Below are positions 1 to 11,200 of a DNA stretch of 32,401 nucleotides, piece by piece. The notes below the pieces were generated by a model. The model had not been told where the DNA came from. It did no database searches and saw nothing but the letters and a program-made list of their open reading frames with translations. Source of the DNA: Suillus spraguei (lineage: Eukaryota; Basidiomycota; Agaricomycetes; Boletales; Suillaceae); assembly GCA_016800925.1 (NCBI GenBank), contig JABCPU010000654.1:1-32401 (forward strand), read 5' to 3'. The position numbers were made by a program, and so were the translations under genes. Positions within the stretch are counted from its first letter, which is position 1; every line of letters starts with the position of its first letter.

Positions 1-745
1 TCATTGTGATTATCACAACCTGAACTCAATTGACAGGACAGGAGCCGAAGTATGCGTTTAAGCAGTTTGTTTTTGGCATAGCTCAGGTCAAGCGTTCGTA
101 ACGTCTGTTTTTGGTCAAGTTAGTATAATCACAACTGCAGGTGTATCAATCCATTGCGCTCGCACTTGCACTAGTTGCATTTTTTGTTTCGTTGCGACTC
201 GACTGCACCATGTCGTCTATATTTTAGAGATCAATGTTATCTTCAGAGTGCGCTACCAGTGAAGTCGTGAGCGTTCGTAAGTGTCCGTAACGCGCGCAAG
301 TTAAGCGTTTATTTCAGTGGTTTTGGAGATGCTGTTACTGTTCCGAAACAGATCGGCTCCCCAAAGCTTCCAAAATATGTACGTGCAAGGTGGCGTTACA
401 GATCGGCTCCCCAAAGCTTCTGAGAACAAGGTACTAGTATGTACGTGCAAGGTGGCGTTACTTAGTCATCCATGGACCTCAGCAACTCCTCCCAAAGTAT
501 TCGAAGCTTAGTAAGTCCGTTCATAGTGATGTTGCGGTCTTATCCACGCTGTCCTCGCTCATCATTACTCTTAACTAGCGCTGATGCATGCTAGCCTGGT
601 TCCTTGAGGCTTGTTGTTCTTGCCGTTAATTCGTTGAACCTGAATTTCGTCATTGACGGTGAGCCTCATTTCTTTGACGAGATTTCACTACTATCACCAG
701 CTAACCTCATTTCCTTGAAGAGAATTTTAACATCGACGACGAGCC
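1..745 (+). repeat. Left arm of foldback element
   Basis: Left inverted arm, paired with 1417-2164. It ends at GACGAGCC (738-745). Its inner part holds degenerate short repeats of the form CCTCATTTCNTTGA at about 664-720. Confidence 0.85.
349..462 (+). repeat. Partial tandem duplication inside the foldback arm
   Basis: GATCGGCTCCCCAAAGCTTC occurs at 351 and again at 401, and TGTACGTGCAAGGTGGCGTT at 378 and 440. A block of about 50-62 bp has therefore been duplicated with a small insertion. The mirror copy is present in the right arm (about 1700-1815), so the duplication predates, or was copied by, arm homogenisation. Confidence 0.8.
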
Positions 746-1416
746 TATTCCTGTGGTGAGATTTACCATCGACGTGAGTCTTGGAAGAGACCCGTCTATG
801 GACGGTGAGCTTACTGTTCTGCCTCCATCTATCGTTCGGCTTCAATTTTGTATTCTGTTTATAATACACATTTTTTTCTATCTACTTTCTGTCTATCAAT
901 GACAACGAACGTCACTTTGTTCACACGTCTCGCTTCTTCACTGCATCCGACTGCATTGTAATGAAAACTCATGAACATATCTTCAACGACGACGTGGCCC
1001 GGTACTTACACGGCTTCCAAATCATGATGGAGAACCTTAGTTGAGGTTTGTCATTGATACTCTGATTGTACACTCGTCTTTCAAATAAATCATACATAGC
1101 GCATCTTAACCACCTACACCTCGTGAATTTGCATCATTTGGTACTGCGAGTCCATCACGGCCGACTCGCAGCAATGCCAGTGGAATACTAATACCTTTCC
1201 CTCTACTTTGAGGGTTACTGTGGGATCCCTGGCTCAGTATTAGCGCGTCGCAGCGAGGTAGCACTTCGTAATGTTGCATCTTATCGTCATGAGTTATAGG
1301 TAAGCTTTTGAAAAAAAATAAAAAATCTAATTCTATAGGCAGCCTGCCCGTGCTCGTCAAATGAGCTTGCAAGTCTGTCACTGACAGAACGGAAAGTACC
1401 ACATTCACTTGCTGAT

Positions 1417-2164
1417 GGCTCGTCGTCGATGTTAAAATTCTCTTCAAGGAAATGAGGTTAGCTGGTGATAGTAGTGAAAATCTCGTCAAAGAAATGAGGC
1501 TCACCGTCAATGACGAAATTCAGGTTCAACGAATTAACGGCAAGAACAACAAGCCTCAAGGAAACCAGGCTAGCATGCATCAGCGCTAGTTAAGAGTAAT
1601 GATGAGCGAGGACAGCGTGGGATAAGACCGCAACAGTCACTATGAACGGACTTACTAAGCTTCGGAATACTTTGGGAGGAGTTGCTGAGGTCCATGGATG
1701 ACTAAGTAACGCCACTTGCACGTACATACTAGTACCTTGTTCTCAGAAGCTTTGGGGAGCCGATCTGTAACGCCACCTTGCACGTACATATTTTGGAAGC
1801 TTTGGGGAGCCGATCTGTTTCGGAACAGTAACAGCATCTCCAAACCACTGAAATAAACGCTTAACTTGCGCGCGTTACGGACACTTACGAACGCTCACGA
1901 CTTCACTGGTAGCGCACTCTGAAGATAACATTGATCTCTAAAATATAGACGACATGGTGCAGTCGAGTCGCAACGAAACAAAAAATGCAACTAGTGCAAG
2001 TGCGAGCGCAATGGATTGATACACCTGCAGTTGTGATTATACTAACTTGACCAAAAACAGACGTTACGAACGCTTGACCTGAGCTATGCCAAAAACAAAC
2101 TGCTTAAACGCATACTTCGGCTCCTGTCCTGTCAATTGAGTTCAGGTTGTGATAATCACAATGA
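1417..2164 (-). repeat. Right arm of foldback element
   Basis: Reverse complement of 1-745, starting at GGCTCGTC and ending at AATCACAATGA. It differs from the left arm by a few single-base changes and 1-3 bp gaps. The sequence then passes directly into the lectin promoter region. Confidence 0.85.
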
Positions 2165-2312
2165 CAAGGCGGGGACCTTCTACTGCTCGTATTGGAAAGA
2201 ATGGTACGTATCCAAAGGACTCATGACTCTCATCAATTATGTAAATGTGTAGCTCCTATTGCCATCATGTCTGCCTTGGCCCCATCTGTCGATAATAGCG
2301 CAAGATGCACAG

Positions 2313-2320
2313 TATAAAAG
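2313..2320 (+). promoter_or_regulatory. TATA box of the lectin gene
   Basis: TATAAAAG lies about 85 bases upstream of the ATG at 2401 and is followed by a pyrimidine-rich leader, a normal arrangement for a highly expressed fungal gene. It lies about 150 bp outside the foldback element's right end. Confidence 0.65.
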
Positions 2321-2400
2321 TCCAGCGTTTTCTAACCTTTCCTTCATCAGTTCCTCGTCTTATTTTCTAATCATCCTACTACCAACCTACTTCTTATACA

Positions 2401-3101
2401 ATGCCTTTCCCCGTCGATGGAGTGTATAATATCAGAAACGTTAGCGAAGGCCTTATGCTCGATCTGACGAACAACAGCACCGCTCAAGGCAACCAAATCC
2501 AAGGCTACGCCGACAATGGCTCCGTGGCTCAACAGGTATATATACGCCTTTGCACCCGCTTTGTGATCTGTTCTCATACACGTCACGTATACTAGTGGGT
2601 GGTCAAGAGACAAAACGAGCCAGGCTCCCCCAACAAAACTATCAGCATTCAGTCCAACAATGAAGGCTACAATGGTAACGGATGCTTTGCTACTGCGAGA
2701 GATGTATGCTGGATCATCATTCATCTATTCATTTACTTGTTGGCTGATGCGAGTGTGGGCAGGATTCGGATGAACCAGTCGTTTATACTAGCCAGACGTT
2801 CCTCGTTGATCTTGTTGCACGCATGGACGATACTTTTACGTGAGCATCCGACGCGGTGCTCTGCAACCTATTTTTGCTAACTTAACGACTCACATGTACA
2901 GCATTAGTTTCACTCTCGGGAATGAGAACCTGGTGCTATCCATTCCAAGCAAGCATGACAGTGCGGTAAGTCGGTGAAATTTTTTCAAAGCCTTTTTCTC
3001 ACAACGTTCACAAGGTGAAAATCGAGAATTACGTCGAAGGTAGTTCCCGCCAGCAATGGGAATTCAAGTGGCTCTCCAATCTCCAGCCAATTCGCAACTA
3101 G
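2401..3101 (+). CDS. Ricin-B-type beta-trefoil lectin, intact, 5 exons
   Basis: Five exons join in frame: 2401-2535, 2596-2703, 2763-2839, 2902-2965 and 3015-3101, giving a 156-residue protein ended by TAG. All four introns are 49-62 nt with GT..AG ends, and their phases agree. The start DGVYNIRNVSEGLMLDLT and the QQW motifs (residues 44-46 across the first splice junction, and again near residue 141) are hallmarks of ricin-B/CBM13 beta-trefoils. The length fits a single trefoil domain like the small cytosolic lectins of mushrooms. There is no signal peptide, so it is probably cytoplasmic. By analogy with such lectins it may bind glycans of fungivores; that role is inferred. Clitocypin-like protease inhibitors share the fold, but the QxW motifs favour a lectin. 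Confidence 0.85.
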
Positions 3102-4366
3102 GCACCAGTGCCGCACCACCTTGCGGAGGTGATCAAGGTTGAGCTACTGAAAGTGTTCCCGCATATATGTACCGTGTCTGCCGTGTAGTATGTGTACGTT
3201 GTTGATGAATAGGATTGCTTTGGTTTGGCTATCTTAGTTGAGACGGGTGGGTAGAAGATGACCACGTTCGAGAAGGGCACGAAGATCAAGCCAAGATCTC
3301 TGCAAACAAGTAATACATATCCATGATTTTTACAAGGGAATGTATATTGGATTTTTTTTCGCTTTTGGTTCGTGAAATTGAGTTTTAAACAACACATACG
3401 TGAACTGTTCTGATGTTGATTTTGGTGCCCACATCGAACATCGAACCTGCATCTGCAAAACCACTGAAATGAATGCGTAACTTACGAACACTTACAACTT
3501 CAGTAGCACACTCATCCTGCAGTGTATGATGCTTTCTTTTTTTCAAAGAACGATTTAGTCGAACGAGGTAGATCTATTGCTACTACTAGTATGTCTGATG
3601 CTTTGTAGATATGTTAGAAATATTCGTGGTGCATACTAAAGCCCAAACTTCAGTGGTCGCCTAAAATCAAACACCACTCATCGAGCACATCCAACTTTTA
3701 GATAGGCGGCCTGACTCTCGTTAACTCAGTGTCTCTTGGCTGATCATATATGTATTATTCTGTCGGGTACCCGTTTATATATCTGACCTTCATGCCAACC
3801 GTTGAGTCATCTCACACGTCTTCAGAGGTATTTGGTCACGGCCCCTGTGAGTGTCCCTTCCGTTCTCTCAATACTTGAACTGCGTATGATCATCTTAGCT
3901 CACGATTCCCAGAATACTTGTATCGTGCTTCTGTGGCAGATAGATTAATAACAGTTGCGGGGCCGCTGGCGCTTTGAAACCATACAGTATGAATTTACGA
4001 CTTTCAGAGGGTTCCAATTTGAAGGTCGATCAGACTAATCGCTGGCGAGGAGATCACTACGCATAATTACCACTCAGATACATGAGATGATCTCCTCAGT
4101 AGGCTCCCCTGCCAGCGTTGCAGACTACGGTATGCAGAGCACAGATCCAAGGCTAGTGCATGTCCCCATGAGTGTTAGAAAGAGACTGATATTATGATAC
4201 AAGCTAAGACTTACCTGCGAGTGTCACGATTGTCGAATGCAAGTCCAAACACTCAGGTGTCAGACGATGATGATGATCGTTATTGACAGAATAAAAAAAG
4301 TTCATATGAAAGTTTGGATCGGCTTTCAAATATTTGCATAAATTTGAACTTTATGTAAAATTGTAA
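3102..4366. other. Intergenic region, no gene recognised
   Basis: It holds lectin 3' sequence, a decayed fragment of the foldback family near 3458-3521, and AT-rich sequence upstream of the F-box gene. Open frames here (such as 3098-3397 minus) show no recognisable protein. Confidence 0.6.
3458..3521. repeat. Diverged fragment of the foldback-element arm
   Basis: AAAACCACTGAAATGAATGC and the following bases up to GTAGCACACTC match the right-arm segment at about 1843-1920 (AAACCACTGAAATAAACGC ... GTAGCGCACTC). Substitutions and a deletion of about 15 bp separate them. This marks an older member of the same repeat family 1.3 kb beyond the element. Confidence 0.7.
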
Positions 4367-7165
4367 ATGACCAATTCAAGCCGATCAAGTCCTTTGTTCC
4401 TTGGACAAGTCACACCTGCTCGCAAATTCTTCCTGGGCACTTCGAGTCAGCCGTCACTACAGCCAGCAGCAGCTATGCCTAGTGAAAGCACAGCAAATGG
4501 CCACGATTCTCTACCTAAAGTTCCAACTCTCCCTCTAACGAAGAAATGTCGCATTTCCGTACGGGAGCTTCAAGGTCTCTCAGAATCTGAAAATGCACCG
4601 GGACAATGCCTTTTTCCAACGCTTCCGCTTGAGCTTCTTGCAGAGATATTGATTCAAACTAACTCTCCTCGCGATGTTTTATCTGTCGCTCGCACATCCA
4701 AGTTTTTGTGCTTGACACTTGTCTGCAATCCCGCTGCTGACTTTATTTGGCGCACCGTTCGCAAGAATTGCTTGCCTCACGCACTGCCTGACCCCACACC
4801 AAACTTTAGCGAGGCGGCATATGCAGCATTCGTGTATGATGGAGGGTCTTGTGATGTAAGCAAGAACCCCATTCCCTGAGCGGGGATTGACGGTGATATG
4901 ATAATCGGTTTATGCAGGTGTGTAAGAGAGACACTAAAGAATTCTATGCGAGCTTTGCTACACGAATTCGTTTATGTCGTGATGTGAGTCACAACTTTCT
5001 AAACTTCTTGCAATGGTTACTGAGCACGGTTATTTTACTGCAATAGACGCGGTGCAAAAAGGACATCAGGTGGGAGATGTCTCGATTCTGTGTATGAATT
5101 TGATTATCAATTACCTTGTTGCAGGAAATATCTTATAGATGTTACCACTATTTTCAAAGGTCATGCACGCGACGAGATATGGATGCCATATGTAGAGTCT
5201 ACCCATTGCTTTGGTGACTATTTTCCGGTTTCCGAACGTCCTCATATTTAATCACACTTTTCAGATCTAAACCCCGACAAAGAATGTATATTTTTTGTGC
5301 GTTCCTTTAGTTTCTAGTAGTTTAATGAAAGTCGCAGGGCCCGAGAATCCCACCGTATTGATGAGGAAGTCAGAGTGGGAGCGCTTTCGAGCTGATTATG
5401 CAGCGTTCTCAGCTCTATCTCCACTTCCGTCTGAGGAGCTGCGGAAGGTCGGATGAGGACACCTTTGCCTCGCTAGAAATCATCTGACATACACATTTAG
5501 ACATGCACTGATCAAATCGCGAAATTTCCAAAAGTCATGGAGGTACGTACCTTCCGCAAGAGCCTCAGCCAATGTGACCAGTAGCGCAGTTAGCAGTTGC
5601 GTTACAGAAGTGGAAGTGCATTTATGCCACTATGCACCACACCATCAAGACCAAAAACGAAACATGGTAAATACGATTTAACTTACTGTCACAACAGAAA
5701 TCCAACGGAAATGTAGGGCAAAGGCACTTGCTGCCCGAGAAGGCTGGAATGAGCATGATTTATTAACTCTCAATCCTACGGTTCATTGCACAGGCACAAT
5801 AATCATGTACTGGAGGAAGTCACGCTACGCGGTATGTGAATGCAGTCAGACTCATATGCATGAATCACAGTTTTACTTAGTGCCGTCCTTTCAGATTTCC
5901 TTCCCATCAAGCCCCTTGTCGAAGCTCAGCTTTTGAAGATGCAAATACACCGTCAAAATAAAGAAAATGAAGCATCTTACCGCCAGCGCCGCAACGACGT
6001 CGAACAATACTACAACCGCCTACGGTCCACTGGAACAATTGTCCCATCGCTTTATGAGTTCCGTAAACTCTCGGTTATGACGACCATGCAGGGGAGCGTG
6101 ACGGGTTCAAGACCCAATTCCAGTGGCCTTGCAAAAGACATGAAGAATTCGGCCCTCGTCGCAGAACTGGTCGCAGCTGATTTGAAGACCTGGATGGCGT
6201 CTACACGGGAAAAACTGACCGAATTGCTTGGGTTTCCAAAGTGGAGGAGTGCGAGCAAGACGAAGTTACATCCACTAGATAGGATAACTGCACGGTTTAT
6301 GTGCCAGGGATGCGGGAAGGTCGCGAAACGGTACGAGAAGGAACGGTGTCTCGATTTTGCAGGCGTCTGTGCACATGAATGCCCCATTGATGACAAGAAA
6401 AATAAGAAACCTGTGGATTGGAGTGTCGATCGCTTTGCAAAAGATGAGAAGGTTTGTTTTTTGATATCTCAAGTATAGGCCCTCCTATGTCCCATTGCAT
6501 TCACAGGCGTCAAATGCAGTTGCACGCCTCCTGGCGCTCGTCGGAACCACCGATGAGGATGCCAATGCACATGATACTGTCAAGATGCTTGGAACACGCA
6601 TTCAGTGCCTTTCCTGCAATCATGCATTCATTGTCATGGACTTCCCCACCCTCGTCAGTTTGTTTCTCGTTTCTGTTTATTGAGAGACATTCACCACTGC
6701 TACGCGTAGATTGGTCACTCGCACCGGCATGATAACATGCAGATGGCTATATTGCCCAAAGGAGAAGGACCGGAGCGTGCTTTTGAGGCGCGTTTGTCTG
6801 CAAAAATTATGAATATGGGTTCTAAGCCACGGAAGTTAAGGAGTGAGATGAATTATCGGTGCCGTCATTGCGTTCCAGCTAGCGAATCAGTTGATGCTGG
6901 TATGGATAGGGAGGGGCGAGTATCTACTAGGGAATCTATTACGGAGGACTCACACACAGAGTCACGAACGGCGGACCAGAAGAGACGCCAGAGAAACAAG
7001 AAGAGCAAGCTCAGGTCAATGGACTTCAATGCGCTTCGTTCGCATTTGAAGGAATTGTGAGTAGTTTACGGATGACTTTCGTGATTGGCTGACCTTACTT
7101 TTTGCAGACACGGAATAGAGATGGTGGGCGACGAGGATTTCTTCACACAAACTCCCGCGAAGTAG
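4367..7165 (+). CDS. F-box protein with cysteine-rich zinc-binding segments, many introns
   Basis: Exon 1 (4367-4855) encodes a low-complexity N-terminus, then an F-box starting LFPTLPLELLAEILIQTN (about residue 82 on). Exon 2 (4918-4983) adds CDVCKRDTKEFYASFATRIR, a CxxC start of a zinc-binding block continued by CRD-TRCKKD in a small exon at 5047. Later coding blocks include about 5345-5450, 5515-5562, 5700-5830, 5897-6450, 6508-6652, 6711-7057 and 7111-7165. The block around 6300 holds CQGCG and further cysteines, and the end has CRHC followed by HLKELHGIE, a C2H2-like finger. F-box proteins recruit substrates to SCF ubiquitin ligases; the target is unknown. Several internal junctions could not be phased by eye, so small exons or lesions remain possible around 5070-5900. 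ATG 4367 is the first in frame; ATG 4475 is an alternative. Confidence 0.75.
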
Positions 7166-7472
7166 CAGAGCTGATGAATCCACACGAGAGGCGATCTATC
7201 TCACATCTATGTTACAATCTATTATTATGAATTAATCTAGAGCATCAATCTGCACGTTTGTTATTTTCCCGTTCCGAGCTTGCGCGTCTAACTCTTGCTA
7301 GTCGTAACCCGCAACCGCGCTGCATTTTTTTTTCACGAGTGCTTGCGTGTATTTTGTGTTTGTATGAACCCAGGCTCCCGCGATGTATATTTCTGGTACA
7401 ATTTATCTACTGCCGTATGACGCTCCAAAATAAATTGCGCGATACACCAGTTACTAGCTACTTTCATAATAT
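7166..7472. other. Intergenic, AT-rich, no gene
   Basis: Follows the F-box stop codon and holds AATAAAT-like sequence near 7427. It runs into the copia fragment. No coding similarity was recognised. Confidence 0.5.
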
Positions 7473-7943
7473 ATGATATGGTCCTCCAGCAGTCTAGGTT
7501 GGATCATCTCTCTCAGGCTGTCCGGTTCAAGGCCCGTCGCGGTTATTCAGCTATGTGGGGGCAAGACTACATATACCAAGACCTTTGCACCTACCGCCCA
7601 TCTTGAATCTTTTCCCATATTGACCCACATTGGCGCCGCCCTTGACTGGGAGATTGAACAACTTGATGTCAAGACCGCATTCCTTTATGGTCTACAGGAC
7701 TCAGATGAGGTTTGCTATATCTTCCATGCCCGTGTCAAACATATCGATCTTGCTCAACACTCTATCCGTGAACGTGTCTCCTGTTGCCGACTCAAATTAC
7801 ATTATGTTCGCTCGAAAGACAACCTAGCCGATATCTTCACGAAAGCCTTACCAAAGAAAGATTTCAGTCGCCTACGCGCTTGCCTCGGCCTACGGTGCTT
7901 CAATCGAGGAGGAGACACTTGTCGCGTCGAGGAGGAGTGTTGA
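7473..7943 (+). pseudogene. Internally deleted Ty1/copia pol remnant
   Basis: The frame carries the start of a copia reverse transcriptase (FAPTAHLESFPILTHIGAAL, then LDVKTAFLYG with the first catalytic Asp region). After a few residues it jumps to the RNase H tail (HSIRERV, then LHYVRSKDNLADIFTKALPK). The catalytic YVDD block, most of RT and the RNase H core are missing, so a large internal deletion joined the two pieces near 7710-7740. Just upstream, another frame reads FKARRGYSAMWGQDY, a frameshifted remainder of the usual KARLVARG block. Gag, protease and integrase are absent. It cannot be active. Confidence 0.85.
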
Positions 7944-8119
7944 CGCATGGACGCACGTGACGATGCGACGCGTTCTAGCAGAGTATGATTAGCAGGAATT
8001 CAAACCAAACTCACATATATATATATCTTCGCATCGTATAATCTTTTCCCTCAGTCCGTTCTATTGAGACTGAGGTGTTTATCAGTGTCTAGTGTAGTGA
8101 TTACCAATAACGGTTCTCA
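7938..8119 (+). repeat. Possible 3' LTR of the copia remnant
   Basis: A purine-rich stretch GAGGAGGAG is followed at once by TGTTGACGCATGG, the usual polypurine tract to LTR transition. The segment contains an AT-rich TATATATATAT box and could end at TTCTCA near 8119. No second LTR is in the window, so the right limit is a guess. Confidence 0.45.
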
Positions 8120-8288
8120 AAGTCAAACCTAGAAAGAAATTCTCAGCCAAAATTTGCGAATTCGGATGCTGCCGGTACGGCAGCTTTCGAACTCCGGTAT
8201 GCCCTGCCTGCTCGTCGTTGTCATTGGCGTCGATGGTGGTCAAGCTCCAATCTGATCCTTAATCGCTGTGTTCAGAACACCCTGTATC

Positions 8289-11200
8289 ATGTCACGCACA
8301 AGTCAAAGAGGTCGAGGTGGTGGAGTCCGAGGCAATACATCCACTAGTGTGGACACTGGGAAGAAATGTACTATTCATTGGGAGGGGGTCCGTGGTGCTC
8401 GTACTGAACGCTTACTTGCCTGGTGCAAGGAAAATGAAGATGCCCGCATCAAGCTTTTCTCTGATTCAGCAAAGGATGCCAAGGAGCAAGGTCGGAAGAA
8501 GAAGCAGAGCGGTAGTTCAAGAGATGTCGTCTACTTGCAGGTTGCACAAGCTGTATTTTCGAATGATGAAGATCCAGAGGTTCAACGACTCTTCAAGGAG
8601 GACCCTAAGGCATTTATCAAACCTGTTTCAACTCGTTTTGGCATGTAAGTATTCAGTTCTTGCATTGTCTGTCTACTAGAATCACTGATAAGATGTTTCA
8701 GACTCCAGAAAAAATACAATGAGTTTAATAAGGACCTCAAGCAGTCAGGAGCAGGAAAGACATATGCAGAGCTTCAAGAGGATCCAAAGATGAAGTTGTT
8801 GATTGGTAAGTCTCTGCTGCATTGATTTGCACATGTTGTTACGAACTGGGGTGGTGTCACCAGCGACAGTGAAAAGACACAGGTGGTCTGCTGGGAGTTC
8901 TTACAATGCCAGAAGAGGACAAGGTGAAAGTACAAGGAACGCGTTCCGAGTACGATCAAGGGTTCGGCCTCAAAGATAAGTCTAAGAGGTATCCGCAAGA
9001 ATAGAGACTAAGGCTAAGGAGTGCTTAGACTTAGAGACGATTCAAGACGACTTAGGTTGGAGACCTAAGCGAAGGAGATTCCAGGTAAAACCCAGTAAGA
9101 TTAAAGTAGCGAATCTACTACAAGTACACTGTGCTTAAATAGGCCAATATGTGCGCACAGACCAAGAGGCGTGAGAACGTAAGTGCGTATCCAAAGGAGG
9201 AAGGCAACTATAGTACAGATGCGTTGAGCATATGAGTCAGAGTCATGTTACGTAATATACAAGGTAAATGAAGTAGAAAATGAATAGGGGCACGTACGAT
9301 TGTAACATTACCCCCTCTTTACACGTAAAGTCACCGACTTTACTCATCTTGGTTCGCATAGTAAATGGGATCATCGCTGAACTCATAGTCTTCATCAGCA
9401 AACGATCCGCTCATCATGTACTTGGCTTCTTCAAGACCAGCGCGGCATTTAGAGTCCTTCTTCTTTTCTGCCTGAGTATGTTCATCGTCGAGCTGTTTCT
9501 CCCAAGTACGAAGTGCATCATAGAATCCTTCATCCTTCCAGGTTAACTCGAAAGGAGGGGGTCCAACTCGATGAGGACAGTAAAGGGATAAGTGAGTAGG
9601 CGACCAATATCTGCAAACCTTGCACTGATATTCTGCACAGTTCTTTTGACGATGTCCTAATAATCCACAGATGCGGCACTTCATATTCTCGTCAGGGTTG
9701 AAATGGGTTTTGCGTAAGGGGGACGGAGAAATGATGGGCGTAGGGCTAGTGGACCTGGCGCGCTTCTTTCCCTTATTCTTCCTCATACGTTTTAAGGCAA
9801 GAGTATTGGCTCGCTTAAGTTGCGCTTGCTGAGCAGGGGATAACGTGTATGCCGATGCGGGGAGGTCCGGGGTGACTGCTCGTTCGGCAGCCGCAAGGAG
9901 TTCGTCAGAGGAAGAAGGGAGGTTATGCCAAAATCTTTTACTAAGACTGGTGAGACGGGGTCCATTGGACCAAACGATGCCGGGATAGACATTGGAGGAT
10001 GTATGTGAAGGTCATGGAGTCGGGGGCCGAGTGTTACCAACTCAGTGGCAGGAATACCTAGTAGTTTAGCGGCCTCACACTGCTCCTTAGTGCAGGGTTC
10101 ATACAACCAATCGGGACAGTCAAGAGAAGTTGTAATGAGAGGTGATGAGATTGGTTGTGCAATGGGAGAAGGAGTTCGGGGGGATGCAAGATCAGCTTGC
10201 GTTTGTTGTAAGTCAGTGATGGCTCCTTCTACTAGGTGTCTGGCCACTCTAGTTTCGGTGACCGATCGCTGGATGGTGTCGACGACCGTATTGGTGAGTT
10301 GTCCAATTTCTTGCACAGCAGTGTATAGGCCAGTAAAGGCATTGAGACTAGAATAAATGCTCGAAGAAGTGGGTGCTGGGATAGGAAGTGGCGTATCTCC
10401 TTGCGGAGAGGGAGGTCGAGCAACGCCTGCTCGACGCTCGGCAATGATGTGAATAGCTTCTTCAACATCATTCTTAAAGGAATCGGGAAGTAACAGCATA
10501 GCGTAAGCACGAATGCGTTTCTGAAGATGAATGAAACAGTGGCGGAGTGTGATGTCCACAGTTTCTTTAGTGGTGGTTTCGATGAGGGCAGCGGTGCGGA
10601 TGATATTAACAAGGAGTAGGGCAGGGAATGCACCTCTTTCGGTGAGGATTCTGTCAATTTCGAGGGCATGTCCCTCACAGAGGATGGCGGCTTCAATGTA
10701 AGAGGTGGTGTCGATTTCTGCGGTGAGAGTTCCATATTGTTCAGTTTCAGAGTCGGAGTTGTTGGTGGTTGTGATGATGGGTGTGATGTAGGCAGTGGGG
10801 AAAGGCATTTCGAGATAGTAGTTAATCAGGTGCTTGACGCGAGTTGATTTGACTGAAGAGTAGTCAGAGGGCGTGTTGCTTCTTATAAGCGTTCAAGATT
10901 CGGGCGGAGTTCTTCAAGTTCTTTTCCGGGAGCCATTCATTATCTCCCGATGAGTATCCTTTCCATGAAACAAGATAACGTCGGCGATTGCCGGTTCCTT
11001 TGTGAGAAAGAATTGCTTCAATTTCATATTCTTCCTCCTCTTCGATGATGTCAGGTGGTGGTTCGGGGAAATTCGGGCCGTGTACGTCCGTTTCGCTATA
11101 GGATGATAAGACAGAAGCATGGAACGTGGGGTGAATCTTCCACTGCGGTGGGAGCTGGAGCGTGAATGTGATGGGAGATAAGACATCGATGATCGGGAAG

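Larger units (their letters stand above)
1..2164. mobile_element. Giant foldback (long terminal inverted repeat) element
   Basis: The first 745 bases recur as a near-perfect reverse complement at 1417-2164, leaving a unique centre of about 670 bp. Outer ends read TCATTGTGATTATCACAACC on the left and its exact complement on the right. The arms differ by few substitutions and about 3 bp of indels, so the element is young or maintained by conversion. No transposase is visible: the open frames at 317-511 and 1655-1843 are the same arm sequence read twice, and the frame at 1106-1510 (minus) resembles nothing I know. Such long arms with little inside fit a non-autonomous foldback or Mutator-like DNA element; that class is inference. 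The left arm begins at base 1, so the element may start outside the window and no target duplication can be tested. Confidence 0.8.

Noticed and set aside
666..1510. Open frames in the foldback element centre as a transposase
   Set aside because: Short, no DDE or other catalytic motif, and partly made of arm sequence.
9051..9069. LTR stem CTTAGGT/ACCTAAG as a terminator or riboswitch
   Set aside because: A 7-bp stem in an LTR is too short to assign a function; noted only as part of the LTR.
10232..10735. 167-residue minus-strand open frame
   Set aside because: Alternate frame inside the extra retroelement ORF; the longer frame 10808-9792 starts just after pol and leads into the zinc knuckle.
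9340..10808. Extra retroelement ORF as an envelope gene
   Set aside because: No signal peptide, transmembrane helix or cysteine pattern of an envelope protein; the zinc knuckles point to nucleic-acid binding.
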